Positions 16,783 through 26,252 of a DNA stretch of 64,000 nucleotides are shown here, piece by piece. A program made the position numbers and the translations under genes. The stretch spans positions 1,054,001 to 1,118,000 of the forward strand of contig NZ_CP031115.1 of the NCBI RefSeq assembly GCF_003568865.1, in the 5' to 3' direction. Below the pieces are notes generated by a model, which was not told the origin of the DNA, did no database searches, and saw only the letters and a list, made by a program, of their open reading frames with translations. The DNA comes from Rubrobacter indicoceani (GTDB lineage: Bacteria; Actinomycetota; Rubrobacteria; Rubrobacterales; Rubrobacteraceae). Position 1 is the first letter of the stretch, and the number at the start of each line of letters is the position of its first letter.

Positions 16783-18027
16783 CTACGCCCGCTCGATGGT
16801 GATGGCGGCGTTGTGGCCGCCGACCCCGAGGTTCGCGCAGATGGCGGCCTTCAGGTCCGGTGCGTCCTTCGGTTTATCCGCGACGTAATCCAGGTTTTCG
16901 GCGCAGCCCTCGGCCAGCTCGGTGAAGTTTCGCTGCGGCGGAAGGACGCGGTTCTTCACGGCGAGGGTCGTTACAACGGTCTCTATCGCCCCGCTTGCGC
17001 CGAGCGAATGTCCGAGCATGGACTTTGTCCCGCTCGTGGCGACTTCGGGGTTGATGCGGGCCATCGCGTGCGACTCGGGTCCGTCCCCGGCGGGCGTCCC
17101 GGAGCCGTGCGGGTTGATGTAGCCGATGTCCGAACCGTCGAGGCCTGCGGAGTCCACGGCGAGCTTCATGGCCCGGTAGATGCCGCGGCCCTCCGGGTCG
17201 GGGTCGGTGATGTTGTAGGCGTCGGTGGTACGGCCGAAGCCCGTTACCCTTGCGTACGGCTCCGCGCCGCGCCGGGCGGCGGACCCCTCGCTCTCCAGGA
17301 TAATCATCGCCGAGCCCTCCGCGACCACGAACCCGGAGTGGTTTGCATCAAAGGGGCGACAGGCCTCCTCGGGGGCCTCGTTGTGGCGGCTCATCGCCTT
17401 CATCGCGATAAACCCGGCGACGATGGTCGGGGTGAGGGGGGCCTCGGACGCGCCGCAGATCACGATGTCCGCGTCGCCCCGCCTTATAAGGTCGTAGCCG
17501 AGGGCCACGGCGTCCGTTCCGCAGGCGCAGGCCAGGGCGGGGGCCGCCGACGGCCCCTGAACCCCGAGCATGATCCCGACGTTCGCCGCCCCGGAGTTCG
17601 GCATGATCTTTGTAACCGCGAACGGCCCGACCCTCGACGGTCCCTTTGCGTCGAGGGTTCTCTGCGTGTCCTCCATGCTCCCGACCCCGCCGAGGCCCGT
17701 CCCGAGAACAAGACCGACCCTCTCGGGGGTGGACTCAAGAAAGCCCCAGGCCCCGGCGTCTTCGAGGGCGAGCTTCGCGGAGGCGAGGCCGAGCTGGGTG
17801 AAGCGGTCAACGCGGGAGATGGCCTTTTTCTCCATAAAGTCGCGCGGGTCGAAGTCGTTTGCCTCACAGGCTATACGAACGGCGAAGTCGGAGGCGTCGA
17901 AGTGGGTTATGGGGGCCGCACCACTCCTTGCGGCAAGCATGGCCTCCCAGAACGTCTCCCTCCCGACCCCGACGGGGCTTACGATCCCCAGCCCGGTTAT
18001 ATATGCAGCGCGGCTGCCGTTCTCCAT
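16783..18027 (-). CDS. fabF: Beta-ketoacyl-ACP synthase II-type enzyme
   Basis: 414 residues, the FabF length. Condenses acyl-ACP with malonyl-ACP. The Cys-His-His triad is visible: Cys in LACACGTDAV (~167), His in INPHGSGTPAGD (~306) and His in KSMLGHSLGASGA (~340). The start YITGLGIVSPVG is typical. The first His motif departs from the common HGTSTP form (HGSGTP). The gene is isolated from other fab genes and heads an operon with peroxiredoxin, larE and DUF456 genes, so a specialised condensing role is possible. Confidence 0.88.
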   Translation of the reverse strand: MENGSRAAYITGLGIVSPVGVGRETFWEAMLAARSGAAPITHFDASDFAVRIACEANDFDPRDFMEKKAISRVDRFTQLGLASAKLALEDAGAWGFLESTPERVGLVLGTGLGGVGSMEDTQRTLDAKGPSRVGPFAVTKIMPNSGAANVGIMLGVQGPSAAPALACACGTDAVALGYDLIRRGDADIVICGASEAPLTPTIVAGFIAMKAMSRHNEAPEEACRPFDANHSGFVVAEGSAMIILESEGSAARRGAEPYARVTGFGRTTDAYNITDPDPEGRGIYRAMKLAVDSAGLDGSDIGYINPHGSGTPAGDGPESHAMARINPEVATSGTKSMLGHSLGASGAIETVVTTLAVKNRVLPPQRNFTELAEGCAENLDYVADKPKDAPDLKAAICANLGVGGHNAAITIERA

Positions 18028-18122
18028 CTCGCTCCCTCGAAAGATCCGAAAAATCCGGCTCCCGGCCGGTCCACAAAGCCAGCCCGCATATTAGCACCGA
18101 CGTCCCGGCACGACCCGCACGG

Positions 18123-18932
18123 TCAGTCGGTGCGCGCTCCGGAGGTGGGGTACGGCGGGGTTCGGCGGGTGTCCTCGGAGGTTGGGCCGACACCCGTCAG
18201 GTCGTGCCGGGCGGCGAGAAGAACGGCTTCGAGTCGCGAGTGCACCCCGAGCTTGCCGAGTATCCTGTTAACGTGAGTGTGCTCGGTGCTGAGGGAGATG
18301 CTGAGCTTGCGGGCGATCTCCTTTCGACCCAGACCTTCGGTCAGGGCCTTTAGAACCTCTCGCTCGCGGGGGGTGAGGCTTGCGGCCAGAAGCCGGGCCT
18401 CGGCGTCTCGTGCCCTGACCTCCCGGGCGATGCGGCACATCCTCAGAACCTCGTCAGGGGTGAGGATCTCTTCCCCCCCGGCCAGCCGCCTGACGGCGGA
18501 GATGATCTCGGCGAGGCCCCGGCTCTTGTTGATAACCCCCGAAGCCCCCGCCTCCACCGCGAGCGCCGCGTCTTCTTCGTCGAGGCTCGCCGTCAGGATC
18601 AGGACCCGGCCTCGCCTCCGGGACTTTATCAGGGACGATACAAGGGTGATCCCCGAACCGTCCGGCAGGCCGAGGTCCACTATCGCCACGTCGCACGAAA
18701 CTCCGACAAGGGACAATCCCTCCGCCAGGGTGCCGGCCTCTCCGACCACCCTGAAGCCCGGGGTGCGTTCCAGGGCGAGGATCAGAGCCTCCCGGAGGGA
18801 GGCGTGATCTTCTACGATCAGTATGCGAAAGTCAGAGTCCGTGTCGTCCTCCGGGTTGACCCTCGACGGATGCGTTATGGCGGGCCGTCGGACGCAACAT
18901 ACCGAACCGAAACCACGGCGTATATAGCTCAA
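18123..18932 (-). CDS. NarL/LuxR-family response regulator
   Basis: 269 residues. A receiver domain (FRILIVEDHASLREAL; phospho-acceptor Asp in VAIVDLGLPDGSG; Thr/Ser in ILTASLDEE; Lys in VINKSRG) is joined to a LuxR-type helix-turn-helix (LTPREREVLKALTEGLGRKEI, HTHVNRILGKLGVHSR). No sensor kinase is adjacent. The only canonical start ahead of the receiver is TTG at 18932. It adds ~35 non-homologous residues and overlaps a TATATA that could be its own -10, so the true start may lie further in. It is divergent from the membrane protein gene. Confidence 0.88.
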   Translation of the reverse strand: MSYIRRGFGSVCCVRRPAITHPSRVNPEDDTDSDFRILIVEDHASLREALILALERTPGFRVVGEAGTLAEGLSLVGVSCDVAIVDLGLPDGSGITLVSSLIKSRRRGRVLILTASLDEEDAALAVEAGASGVINKSRGLAEIISAVRRLAGGEEILTPDEVLRMCRIAREVRARDAEARLLAASLTPREREVLKALTEGLGRKEIARKLSISLSTEHTHVNRILGKLGVHSRLEAVLLAARHDLTGVGPTSEDTRRTPPYPTSGARTD

Positions 18933-18986
18933 ACGAGTGATTTAAGGCTCCACCCGGGCGGTCGTTCGGGGATAGACTCAGGCGGT

Positions 18987-19307
18987 ATGGTCTACCTGGT
19001 CTTCTACATCTCGTTTGCGTTTTTCGCGGCGGCTTTTCTGCTGGGGGTCGCGGTCCAGACCGGGTTGCTGGACACGGCGGAATTTCGCTGGCTGCACCAC
19101 GCGCTCTTCTTCGGCGTCGCGGCGACGGCGGTTGCGGCGGTTGCGTTCGGGGTCGTCTCCGGGGAGGCCTACGGATGGGCGCTGCTGCCGGTGCTGGGTC
19201 TGTACGTGATCTTCCCGAGGGTTCGGGCCGGGACGTTCGGACACGGGCTGCTCGCTGTTGTCGCGCTCGCATTCTATGCGCTCGGGTTCGTATTAATATC
19301 GTTGTAA
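18987..19307 (+). CDS. Small integral membrane protein, unknown function
   Basis: 106 residues from ATG 18987. About four hydrophobic helices (VYLVFYISFAFFAAAFLLGV, HALFFGVAATAVAAVAFGVV, and two more). No family recognised. It is 31 bases before the nitroreductase on the same strand, so it may be first gene of the nitroreductase/polyketide synthase cluster. Confidence 0.68.
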   Translation: MVYLVFYISFAFFAAAFLLGVAVQTGLLDTAEFRWLHHALFFGVAATAVAAVAFGVVSGEAYGWALLPVLGLYVIFPRVRAGTFGHGLLAVVALAFYALGFVLISL

Positions 19308-19338
19308 GTGATGGGTTGTTTCTCAGACGGGAGAGGGC

Positions 19339-20145
19339 TTGGAGTTCTTCGAGGTTGTAAAGGGGCGCAGGACTACAAACGGCCCGTTCCTGCCGGATGC
19401 GGTCCTGCCCGAACACCAGCGGACGCTTGTCGAGGCGGCCTCGATGGCCCCGTCGCACTTCAACAGCCAGCCCTGGCGGTTCGTGCTGGTGGACGAGCGA
19501 GCGAAGATCGAAGAAGTAGCGGCCATAAGCGGTCAGAGCATGACCCGCCTGATGGAGGAGGGCACGTTCTGGAAACGCTACCGACCGTACTTCCGCTTCT
19601 CAGAGCGCGAGATGGCCGAGCGCGGCGACGGCATCTTCATAGACCAGATGCCCGCCGCGCTCAAGCCGTTTCGCAAACAGCTCTTCTCACAGGCCGGGCA
19701 GCAGATCATGAACAGGCTCGGCGTACCGAAGACGCTCGGCGAGGACAACCGAAAGCTCGTCGCGGGCTCGCCGCTTCTTCTCGCCGTTCTGCTCGATCGC
19801 AACGAGTACCGCCCGGAGGCGTTGTCCGGGTTCTACTCCGTCTTCGGGATGGGGGCGGCGGTCGAGAACATCTGGCTTGCGACGGTGGAGCTCGGGATGG
19901 GGATACAGTTCGTCTCGACGCCGATGGAGATCCCGGAGAACTGGGAGAAGATCAAACGCCTCCTCGACGTGCCGGACGGCCTCGCCCTTATGGCGGTCTA
20001 CCGGCTCGGCTACGTCCCGAGGGACCGCAAACGCCCGACGATAGACTGGCAGAGCCGCCAGCGTAAGCGGCTCTCGCAGTACGTCTTCCGAAACTCCTGC
20101 TCGACGCCGGAGAGCGACGGGGCGAGCGGGGAGCGTCCGGTTTGA
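19339..20145 (+). CDS. Nitroreductase family FMN oxidoreductase
   Basis: 268 residues. FMN-dependent NAD(P)H oxidoreductase fold. The N-terminal pattern [15 protein letters not shown] and [15 protein letters not shown] are the FMN-phosphate contacts, and [19 protein letters not shown] is the second conserved block. TTG start at 19339 after GAGAGG. Its stop overlaps the start of the type III polyketide synthase (TTGA), so it may modify the polyketide or its starter (inference); the natural substrate is unknown. Confidence 0.85.
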   Translation: MEFFEVVKGRRTTNGPFLPDAVLPEHQRTLVEAASMAPSHFNSQPWRFVLVDERAKIEEVAAISGQSMTRLMEEGTFWKRYRPYFRFSEREMAERGDGIFIDQMPAALKPFRKQLFSQAGQQIMNRLGVPKTLGEDNRKLVAGSPLLLAVLLDRNEYRPEALSGFYSVFGMGAAVENIWLATVELGMGIQFVSTPMEIPENWEKIKRLLDVPDGLALMAVYRLGYVPRDRKRPTIDWQSRQRKRLSQYVFRNSCSTPESDGASGERPV

Positions 20146-21194
20146 GCGATGCGCCGCGCATCCTCTCCGTTGCGGGCGCGGTGCCGCCGCACCGCATCGA
20201 GCAGGGGCAGGTCAAGGACTTTGCCCGTTCGATGTTCGGCGGCTCGCACCGCGACATAGAACGCCTCATGCCGCTCTTCGACAACGTCCACGTCGAGGGA
20301 CGGAACTTCTGCGTCCCGCTTGAATGGTTTGACGAGCACCACACCTTTCCCGAGCGCAACAGCCTCTACATAGAGAATGCCCTGGAACTCTCCGAGAAGG
20401 CGGCGAGGCGGGCGATGGACCGCGCCGGGACGAAGCCGGAGGACATCGGGGCCATCCTTTTCGTCTCCACGACCGGTTTCGCCACGCCGTCTCTGGACTC
20501 GACGCTTATCTTTGCGCTCGGGCTCTCGGAGCAGACGCGGAGAATCCCGGTCTGGGGACTCGGTTGTGCCGGCGGCGCGGCGGGGCTCGCCCTCGCCGCC
20601 GACCACGCGAGGCTCAGACCGGAGAAGCCCGTTCTGTTCGTAACGGTCGAGCTCTCGGGCCTGACCTTTCAGCGCGACGATCCCTCCAAGGCGAACCTGA
20701 TCTCGACCAGCCTCTTCGCGGACGGGGCGGCGGCAATCGTAGTCGGGTGCGGTGGGGAAGGGCCGGAGATACTCGGTTCCCGCTCGACGACGTGGCCCGG
20801 CACCGAGGACGTGATGGGCTGGGAGCTTATCGAGACCGGGCTGAAGGTCGAGCTGTCGAAGGACGTACCGAAGATCGTCCGCGAGAAGTTCCGCGACGAC
20901 CTCACCGGGGCGTGCGCCTCGGTCGGCCTCGATACGGGAGAACTCGCGCATTTCGTACTGCATCCCGGCGGGGCGAAGGTGCTGGACGCCTTCGAGGAGG
21001 TGCTCGGGCTGGAGCGGGGGGCGCTCGTGCATTCGCGGGGCGTGCTACGGGACCACGGCAACATGTCCGCCCCGACCGTTCTGTTTATCCTTGAACGCTT
21101 CCTGGCGAGCGGCGAGTTCGGCCCGGGAGACCTCGGCGTGCTCTCGGCGATGGGACCGGGCTTCTCCGCCGAGCACGTCTTTTTCCGGTGCTGA
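20142..21194 (+). CDS. Type III polyketide synthase (chalcone/stilbene synthase family)
   Basis: 350 residues, thiolase fold. Extends an acyl-CoA starter with malonyl-CoA and cyclises to pyrone, resorcinol or phloroglucinol products. The Cys-His-Asn triad is visible: Cys in [12 protein letters not shown] (~140), His in [11 protein letters not shown] and Asn in [23 protein letters not shown] is the family motif. Together with the ICMT-like methyltransferase directly after it, the closest known analogues are alkylpyrone/alkylresorcinol methyl ether pathways (BpsA-BpsB, SrsA-SrsB). Product not predictable. Confidence 0.92.
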   Translation: MSDAPRILSVAGAVPPHRIEQGQVKDFARSMFGGSHRDIERLMPLFDNVHVEGRNFCVPLEWFDEHHTFPERNSLYIENALELSEKAARRAMDRAGTKPEDIGAILFVSTTGFATPSLDSTLIFALGLSEQTRRIPVWGLGCAGGAAGLALAADHARLRPEKPVLFVTVELSGLTFQRDDPSKANLISTSLFADGAAAIVVGCGGEGPEILGSRSTTWPGTEDVMGWELIETGLKVELSKDVPKIVREKFRDDLTGACASVGLDTGELAHFVLHPGGAKVLDAFEEVLGLERGALVHSRGVLRDHGNMSAPTVLFILERFLASGEFGPGDLGVLSAMGPGFSAEHVFFRC

Positions 21195-21703
21195 TGTCAT
21201 TGCTTCTGCTCGTCGTGGTCGTCGGGCTCGTAGCGGGACAGCGGCTTTTCGAGCTGCGGCTCTCAAAGAAAAACGAGCGAAAGCTCCGAAGCCGGGGGGC
21301 GATCGAGTCTGGAGCTGGACACTATCCTTTCATGGTCGCGCTCCACTCGCTGTGGCTCGGCTCGATGCTCGTGGAAGGTCTGTTTCGTGTCCCGGAGTTT
21401 CACGGGTTCTGGCTCTTCGTGTTTCTGACGGTTCAGCCGGTGCGGTACTGGGCGATCTCGGTCCTCGGCGACCGCTGGAACACAAAGGTCCTTATCGTGC
21501 CGGGCGAGCAACTCGTGCGGCGCGGGCCGTACAGATACCTCTCCCACCCGAACTACGTGGTCGTCGTGGTTGAGATACTGGCTCTGCCGCTGGTCTTCGG
21601 GTGCTGGGTGACGGCCCTTGTCTTTACGCTCTTGAACGCCGCCCTGCTCTACGTTCGCACAGGCGAAGAGAACCGCGCCCTCAGCGGAAGTCCTCGTCGC
21701 TAG
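21194..21703 (+). CDS. Isoprenylcysteine carboxyl methyltransferase-like membrane protein
   Basis: 169 residues from the ATG at 21194, overlapping the PKS stop (TGATG). ICMT/phospholipid methyltransferase-type membrane enzyme: several hydrophobic helices and the conserved C-terminal SAM-binding block RRGPYRYLSHPNYVVVVVE. In bacterial type III PKS loci the equivalent gene (bpsB) O-methylates the alkylpyrone; the same role is inferred here. Confidence 0.87.
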   Translation: MSLLLLVVVVGLVAGQRLFELRLSKKNERKLRSRGAIESGAGHYPFMVALHSLWLGSMLVEGLFRVPEFHGFWLFVFLTVQPVRYWAISVLGDRWNTKVLIVPGEQLVRRGPYRYLSHPNYVVVVVEILALPLVFGCWVTALVFTLLNAALLYVRTGEENRALSGSPRR

Positions 21704-21776
21704 ACCGCTTTATTAGACCGCCCGATCGCGTAACATTGCCCGAAGACAGAAGAGGCTGCCAAACCGGGAGACAGAC

Positions 21777-23060
21777 ATGCTCGACCTGAAGTTCATCCGC
21801 GAGAACGTCGACGCTATAAAGGAGAACTGCAAGAACCGCCACGTACACGCCGACGTGGACGCCGTGGTCGAGCTTGCCGACCGCCGCTCGGCCCTTATAA
21901 CCGAGATGAACGAGCTCCGCCAGAGGCAGAACGACATGGCAAAGGGCATCGGGCGCGAGAAAGACCCCGAGGCCCGCCAGAGGCTTATCGAGGAGTCGCG
22001 GGCGTTCAAGGAGAGCGTGCCGCAGAAGGAGTCGGAGCTCGCCGAGGTCGAGGCGCGGCTCTACAGGGAGCAGCTGAACATCCCGAACATGACGCACCCG
22101 GATTCGCCCATCGGCAAAGACGACTCGGAGAACGTCGAGATAGACCGCCGGGGCGATCACCCGTCGTTTGACTTCGACGTCCGCGACCACGTACAGCTCG
22201 GGGAGTCGCTAGGCATAATAGACTTCGACGCGGGGGCGAAGACGACGGGGAGCAAGTTCTACTTTCTGCGCGGCGACGCGGTCTTGCTCGAGCTCGGCCT
22301 CGTCAGGTACGCGCTGGATAAAATAACGGCGCGCGGTTACACGCCTACCATCACCCCCGACCTCGCAAGGGACGAGATGCTCGTCGGAACGGGGTTTATA
22401 CCACGCGGGCCGGAGGCTCAGATCTACTCGATAGAGAACACCGACCTCTCGATGATCGCGACCGCCGAGATCACCCTCGCGGGCTCCCTCGCAGACGAGA
22501 TCCTCGATGAAGCCGAGCTGCCGATAAAGCTCGCTGGTCTCTCGCACTGCTTTCGCACGGAGGCCGGGGCGCACGGTCGCGCGAGCCGGGGCCTGTACCG
22601 GGTCCACCAGTTCACGAAGGTCGAGATGTTCGCCTTCACGACACCCGAGAAGTCCGAGGAGACGCACGAGGAGATGCGCTCTATTGAGGAGGACATCTTT
22701 CAGGGCCTCGACATCCCGTACCGGGTCGTGGACATCTGCACCGGAGACCTCGGCGGGGCGGCGTACCGCAAGTACGACCTCGAAGCCTGGATGCCCGGCC
22801 GCGGCGAGGCCGGCGAGTTCGGGGAGGTGACGAGCACGTCCAATACAACGGATTATCAGGCCCGGCGGCTCAGGATCCGCTACAGAAAAGAAGGCGGGCG
22901 TCCGCAGCTCCTCCATACCCTGAACGGGACCGCGCTGGCGGCGAGCCGCGCCATGATCGCCCTCATGGAGAACCACCAGCAGCCCGACGGAACGATAAAA
23001 CTCCCCGAGAACCTCATCCCCTACGTCGGCAAGCCCGGGCTGGAGCCGGTCGCCCGGTGA
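21777..23060 (+). CDS. serS: Seryl-tRNA synthetase
   Basis: 427 residues. Charges tRNA-Ser (and tRNA-Sec). The N-terminal long helical arm (MLDLKFIRENVDAIKENC onward, coiled coil to ~105) is followed by the class II core: motif 2 around LSHCFRTEAGAHGRASRGLY and motif 3 GTALAASRAMIALMENHQ. Full length. The Phd-type antitoxin starts inside its stop codon. Confidence 0.97.
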   Translation: MLDLKFIRENVDAIKENCKNRHVHADVDAVVELADRRSALITEMNELRQRQNDMAKGIGREKDPEARQRLIEESRAFKESVPQKESELAEVEARLYREQLNIPNMTHPDSPIGKDDSENVEIDRRGDHPSFDFDVRDHVQLGESLGIIDFDAGAKTTGSKFYFLRGDAVLLELGLVRYALDKITARGYTPTITPDLARDEMLVGTGFIPRGPEAQIYSIENTDLSMIATAEITLAGSLADEILDEAELPIKLAGLSHCFRTEAGAHGRASRGLYRVHQFTKVEMFAFTTPEKSEETHEEMRSIEEDIFQGLDIPYRVVDICTGDLGGAAYRKYDLEAWMPGRGEAGEFGEVTSTSNTTDYQARRLRIRYRKEGGRPQLLHTLNGTALAASRAMIALMENHQQPDGTIKLPENLIPYVGKPGLEPVAR

Positions 23061-23308
23061 GCGAAAGCCGGGAACAGGTCGGGGTGCGGGAGCTGCGCCA
23101 GAACCTCAGCAGGTACCTTGAGCGGGTCCGGGCCGGGGAGGCCTTCGAGGTCACGGAGCGCAACCGTCCGGTCGCCGTCCTTGCGCCGCTCGCCGGAGAG
23201 ACGACCGCGACGGGGAGGCTCGTCGCCGCCGGACGCGGCACCGCCCCGACGAGGGACCTGCTGGACGTGGAGTCGCTCCCGGTGGAGTCGCTCCCCGAGG
23301 AACTGTAG
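23057..23308 (+). CDS. Phd/YefM-family antitoxin
   Basis: 83 residues. Typical Phd fold start: GVRELRQNLSRYLERVRAGE followed by FEVTERNRPVAVLAPL, the DNA-binding dimer domain. The short tail probably covers the toxin active site. The ATG/GTG-type start lies in the serS stop (GTGA), and its own stop abuts the toxin start. Expected to neutralise the VapC-like toxin and autoregulate. Confidence 0.9.
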   Translation: MSESREQVGVRELRQNLSRYLERVRAGEAFEVTERNRPVAVLAPLAGETTATGRLVAAGRGTAPTRDLLDVESLPVESLPEEL

Positions 23309-23737
23309 TTGGACGGGAAGCTTCTCTACCTAGACCCGACGGCGATCGTAAAGCTCGTGGTCGAGGCTCCGGAGACGGATGCGCTCCGGGAAGAACTCGC
23401 CCGCTGGCCGGAGCGCGTTACGAGTCGGCTCTCCGTCGCGGAGGTCGGGCGTGAGGCGCGGCTGCTCTATTCGGAGGGGGCGGCGGTCGTTGCCCGCGAG
23501 GTTCTCTCTGGGCTCGCGCTCGTGAACGTAGACGCGGAGGTTCTGCGGCTCGCCGCCGACCTCGAATTGCCGGGTCTGCCGGACCCGGCGGGCCCGCCGA
23601 CGCTCGATGTCATCCACCTTGCGACCGGGCTCTCGCTCGCGGGCGATTTCGGTGCGTTCGTCAGCTATGATGGCCGGATGGTACTCGCCGCCGACGCAGC
23701 CGGGCTCAACGTCCTTGTACCGGGGGCCTCCCCGTGA
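23309..23737 (+). CDS. vapC: VapC-like PIN-domain ribonuclease toxin
   Basis: 142 residues, TTG start immediately after the antitoxin stop. PIN nuclease with acidic metal-binding residues in LYLDPTAIVKL (Asp), SVAEVGREA (Glu), TLDVIHLAT (Asp) and FVSYDGRM (Asp). VapC toxins usually cleave tRNA or the sarcin-ricin loop of rRNA; target unknown here. Its stop overlaps the symporter start (GTGA), so the whole stretch from serS to the symporter is translationally coupled. Confidence 0.9.
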   Translation: MDGKLLYLDPTAIVKLVVEAPETDALREELARWPERVTSRLSVAEVGREARLLYSEGAAVVAREVLSGLALVNVDAEVLRLAADLELPGLPDPAGPPTLDVIHLATGLSLAGDFGAFVSYDGRMVLAADAAGLNVLVPGASP

Positions 23738-24681
23738 ACGCCGTATCGAGGGTGAGTGACTTCGCCGGAAGGTACTTCGCGCTGCTCGTCATCGGCGGGG
23801 CCTCTATAGCGTTCTTCGTGCCGGCCCTGGCCGGGATCACGTCCTACATCAACATCCTGCTCGGGGTCGTGATGTTCGGGATGGGCCTGACGCTCTCGCT
23901 GGAGGACTTCGCGCGCGTCTTTAAACGCCCGAAGGACATCGCGGTCGGGGTGGCGGCCCAGTTTACGGTGATGCCGCTCGTGGCGTTTGCCCTCGCCGTC
24001 GGGCTTGACCTGCCGCCGGAGCTTGCGGTCGGGGTGATCCTGCTGGGCTGCTGCCCCGGCGGAACGGCCTCGAACGTGATTACGTACCTCGCGCGCGGCG
24101 ACGTCGCCCTCTCGGTCTCCCTGACGAGCGTCTCGACGGTGCTGGCCCCGCTCCTCACGCCGCTTTTAATGCTCCTGCTCGCCGGACGCTGGCTCCCGAT
24201 AGACGCGGGGGCGCTGTTTGTCTCCATCGTGCAGGTCGTTCTCGTGCCGGTCATCCTCGGGGTCGTGGTCAGTACTTTTCTCGGCGGCCTGGTGCGAAAC
24301 ATCCGGCCCGCGCTGCCGCTTGTCTCGGTCTCTTTTATCGTGATCATCGTCATGGGCGTCGTCGCCGCGAGCTCGGAGAATATCCTGACGGTCGGGCCGC
24401 TCGTGCTGCTGCTCGTCGTTATCCACAACACCTTCGGCCTCGCGCTCGGATATTTCCTTGCCCGGCTCGCGGGGGTCGGCGTCGCGCAGCGGCGGGCCGT
24501 CTCGGTGGAGGTCGGGATGCAGAACTCCGGCCTCGCCGCCGCGCTCGCGACAACGTACTTCGGCGGGGTGGCGGCGCTTCCGGGGGCTATTTTCAGCGTC
24601 TGGCACAACATAAGCGGGCCGCTCCTCGCCACGTACTGGAGCCGCCGGCCGGTCAGGGACTCACGACCGGAGAAGGGGTAG
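23734..24681 (+). CDS. Bile acid:sodium symporter family (BASS) transporter
   Basis: 315 residues with about nine to ten hydrophobic helices. Family marks: INILLGVVMFGMGLTLS near the N terminus, LLGCCPGGTASNVITYLARG (the re-entrant crossing region) and SVEVGMQNSGLAAALA. BASS proteins import organic anions (keto acids, pantothenate, bile acids) with sodium; substrate unknown. Confidence 0.9.
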   Translation: MNAVSRVSDFAGRYFALLVIGGASIAFFVPALAGITSYINILLGVVMFGMGLTLSLEDFARVFKRPKDIAVGVAAQFTVMPLVAFALAVGLDLPPELAVGVILLGCCPGGTASNVITYLARGDVALSVSLTSVSTVLAPLLTPLLMLLLAGRWLPIDAGALFVSIVQVVLVPVILGVVVSTFLGGLVRNIRPALPLVSVSFIVIIVMGVVAASSENILTVGPLVLLLVVIHNTFGLALGYFLARLAGVGVAQRRAVSVEVGMQNSGLAAALATTYFGGVAALPGAIFSVWHNISGPLLATYWSRRPVRDSRPEKG

Positions 24682-24757
24682 TCGGGCTCCGGCTATCCCG
24701 CGGCCCGAAGCCTCTATACTCTGCGTTCCACAAGGCTATAAACCGAGAGGACGACCC

Positions 24758-26188
24758 GTGACCGAAGCCGTCGAGAAGTTGACAAAGAAAAGCGAGGACG
24801 CGAGCAAGTGGTACCTGCAGCTCGTGCGGATGGCGAAGCTCGCGGACTACGGTCCCGTGCGCGGGACGTTCGCCATTCGCCCCTACGGCTACGAAATCTG
24901 GGAGCGCATCCAGGCCGACCTCGACGGACGGTTCAAGGCGACCGGCCACAAAAACGCCGCCTTCCCGCTCCTCATACCCGAGAGCTACCTCAAGAAAGAG
25001 GCCGAGGTCGTCGAGGCCTTCGACCCGGAGCTTGCGTGGGTGACGATAGGCGGGCGGGAAGAGCTCGAAGAACGACTGGCCGTTCGTCCGACGAGCGAGT
25101 CTATAGTCTGTGACTTCTACAAAAACTGGATCCACTCCTACCGCGACCTCCCCGTCCTTATAAACCAGTGGGGCAACGTTATGCGCTGGGAGAAGGTCAC
25201 CCGTCCGTTTCTGCGCTCCTCGGAGTTTCTCTGGCAGGAGGGCCACACCGTCCACGCGACCGCCGGGGAGGCCCGTGAGGAAACGCTCCAGATGCTCGAC
25301 GTCTACCAGGACTGCTTTCACGAGACGCTCGCAATCCCGGTCCTGACCGGGATGAAAAGTCCTTCCGAGCGGTTCCCCGGCGCGGTCGAGACCTTTACCT
25401 GCGAGGGCCTGATGGGCGACGGACGCGCGCTTCAGGCGGCGACCAGCCACGACCTCGGGCAGAACTTCTCGACGGCCTTCGACATCACGTTCCTCGACGA
25501 AAACCAGGAGCGGGTACATCCGTACCAGACATCCTGGGGGTTCTCGACAAGGGTCATTGGCGGCATGATCCTTGTCCACGGCGACGACCGGGGGCTGAAG
25601 ATCCCCCCGAAAATAGCCCCGACCGAGGCGGTTATAGTGCCGATCTGGCGCGGCAAGAACAAGCCCGAGGTGAAGGGGGAAGCCGAGAAGCTCTTCGCCG
25701 AACTAAAGGGCGCGGGCTTCCGCATGGAGGCCGACCTCGACGAGGAACACTCGCCCGGCTGGAAGTTCAACGAACACGAGTTGCGCGGCGTCCCGGTCAG
25801 GATCGAGCTCGGCCCCAAAGACATCGAGAAGGATCAGGCCGTCCTTGTCCGGCGCGACACGGGCGAGAAAGAGTTCGTGCCGCGCTCGGGGCTGGCCGAC
25901 CGGCTGCGGGAGCTTATGGAGATCATCCAGGAGGACATGCTCCGCGCGGCGTCCGCCTTCCGCCACGAGAATACGCGCAACGCCGAGACCTACGAGGAGT
26001 TCAGGGAGATCATCGCGGAGAAGCGCGGCTTCGTCATCGCGCCCTGGGACGGGATGCCCGAGACGGAGCAGAAGATAAAGGAAGACACAAAGGCCACCAT
26101 CCGGCTCCTGCCGTTCGAGCGTCAGGAGGGCAAGGACCTCGTCTCCGGCAGGCCGGGCAGGACGGCGGTCTTTGCGCGGGCGTACTAG
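24758..26188 (+). CDS. proS: Prolyl-tRNA synthetase, type 3 (archaeal/eukaryotic-like)
   Basis: 476 residues. Charges tRNA-Pro. The N terminus (KWYLQLVRMAKLADYGPVRG) and absence of the bacterial INS editing insertion place it in the ProS type 3 group found in Thermus and some actinobacteria. Class II motifs: LAVRPTSES, RWEKVTRPFLRSSEFLWQEG (motif 2) and VHGDDRGLKIPPKIAP. GTG start at 24758. A TATACT lies at 24715-24720 without a clear -35. Confidence 0.95.
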   Translation: MTEAVEKLTKKSEDASKWYLQLVRMAKLADYGPVRGTFAIRPYGYEIWERIQADLDGRFKATGHKNAAFPLLIPESYLKKEAEVVEAFDPELAWVTIGGREELEERLAVRPTSESIVCDFYKNWIHSYRDLPVLINQWGNVMRWEKVTRPFLRSSEFLWQEGHTVHATAGEAREETLQMLDVYQDCFHETLAIPVLTGMKSPSERFPGAVETFTCEGLMGDGRALQAATSHDLGQNFSTAFDITFLDENQERVHPYQTSWGFSTRVIGGMILVHGDDRGLKIPPKIAPTEAVIVPIWRGKNKPEVKGEAEKLFAELKGAGFRMEADLDEEHSPGWKFNEHELRGVPVRIELGPKDIEKDQAVLVRRDTGEKEFVPRSGLADRLRELMEIIQEDMLRAASAFRHENTRNAETYEEFREIIAEKRGFVIAPWDGMPETEQKIKEDTKATIRLLPFERQEGKDLVSGRPGRTAVFARAY

Positions 26189-26252
26189 GGACGGGATCTA
26201 GCTCAAACAACGTATTTTCGGGGGCCGGATGCGCCCGGAGCCCGGTTTCGCC

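Noticed and set aside
16624-18276. 550-residue plus-strand open frame
   Set aside because: Antisense shadow of fabF and the peroxiredoxin gene, which have intact catalytic motifs.
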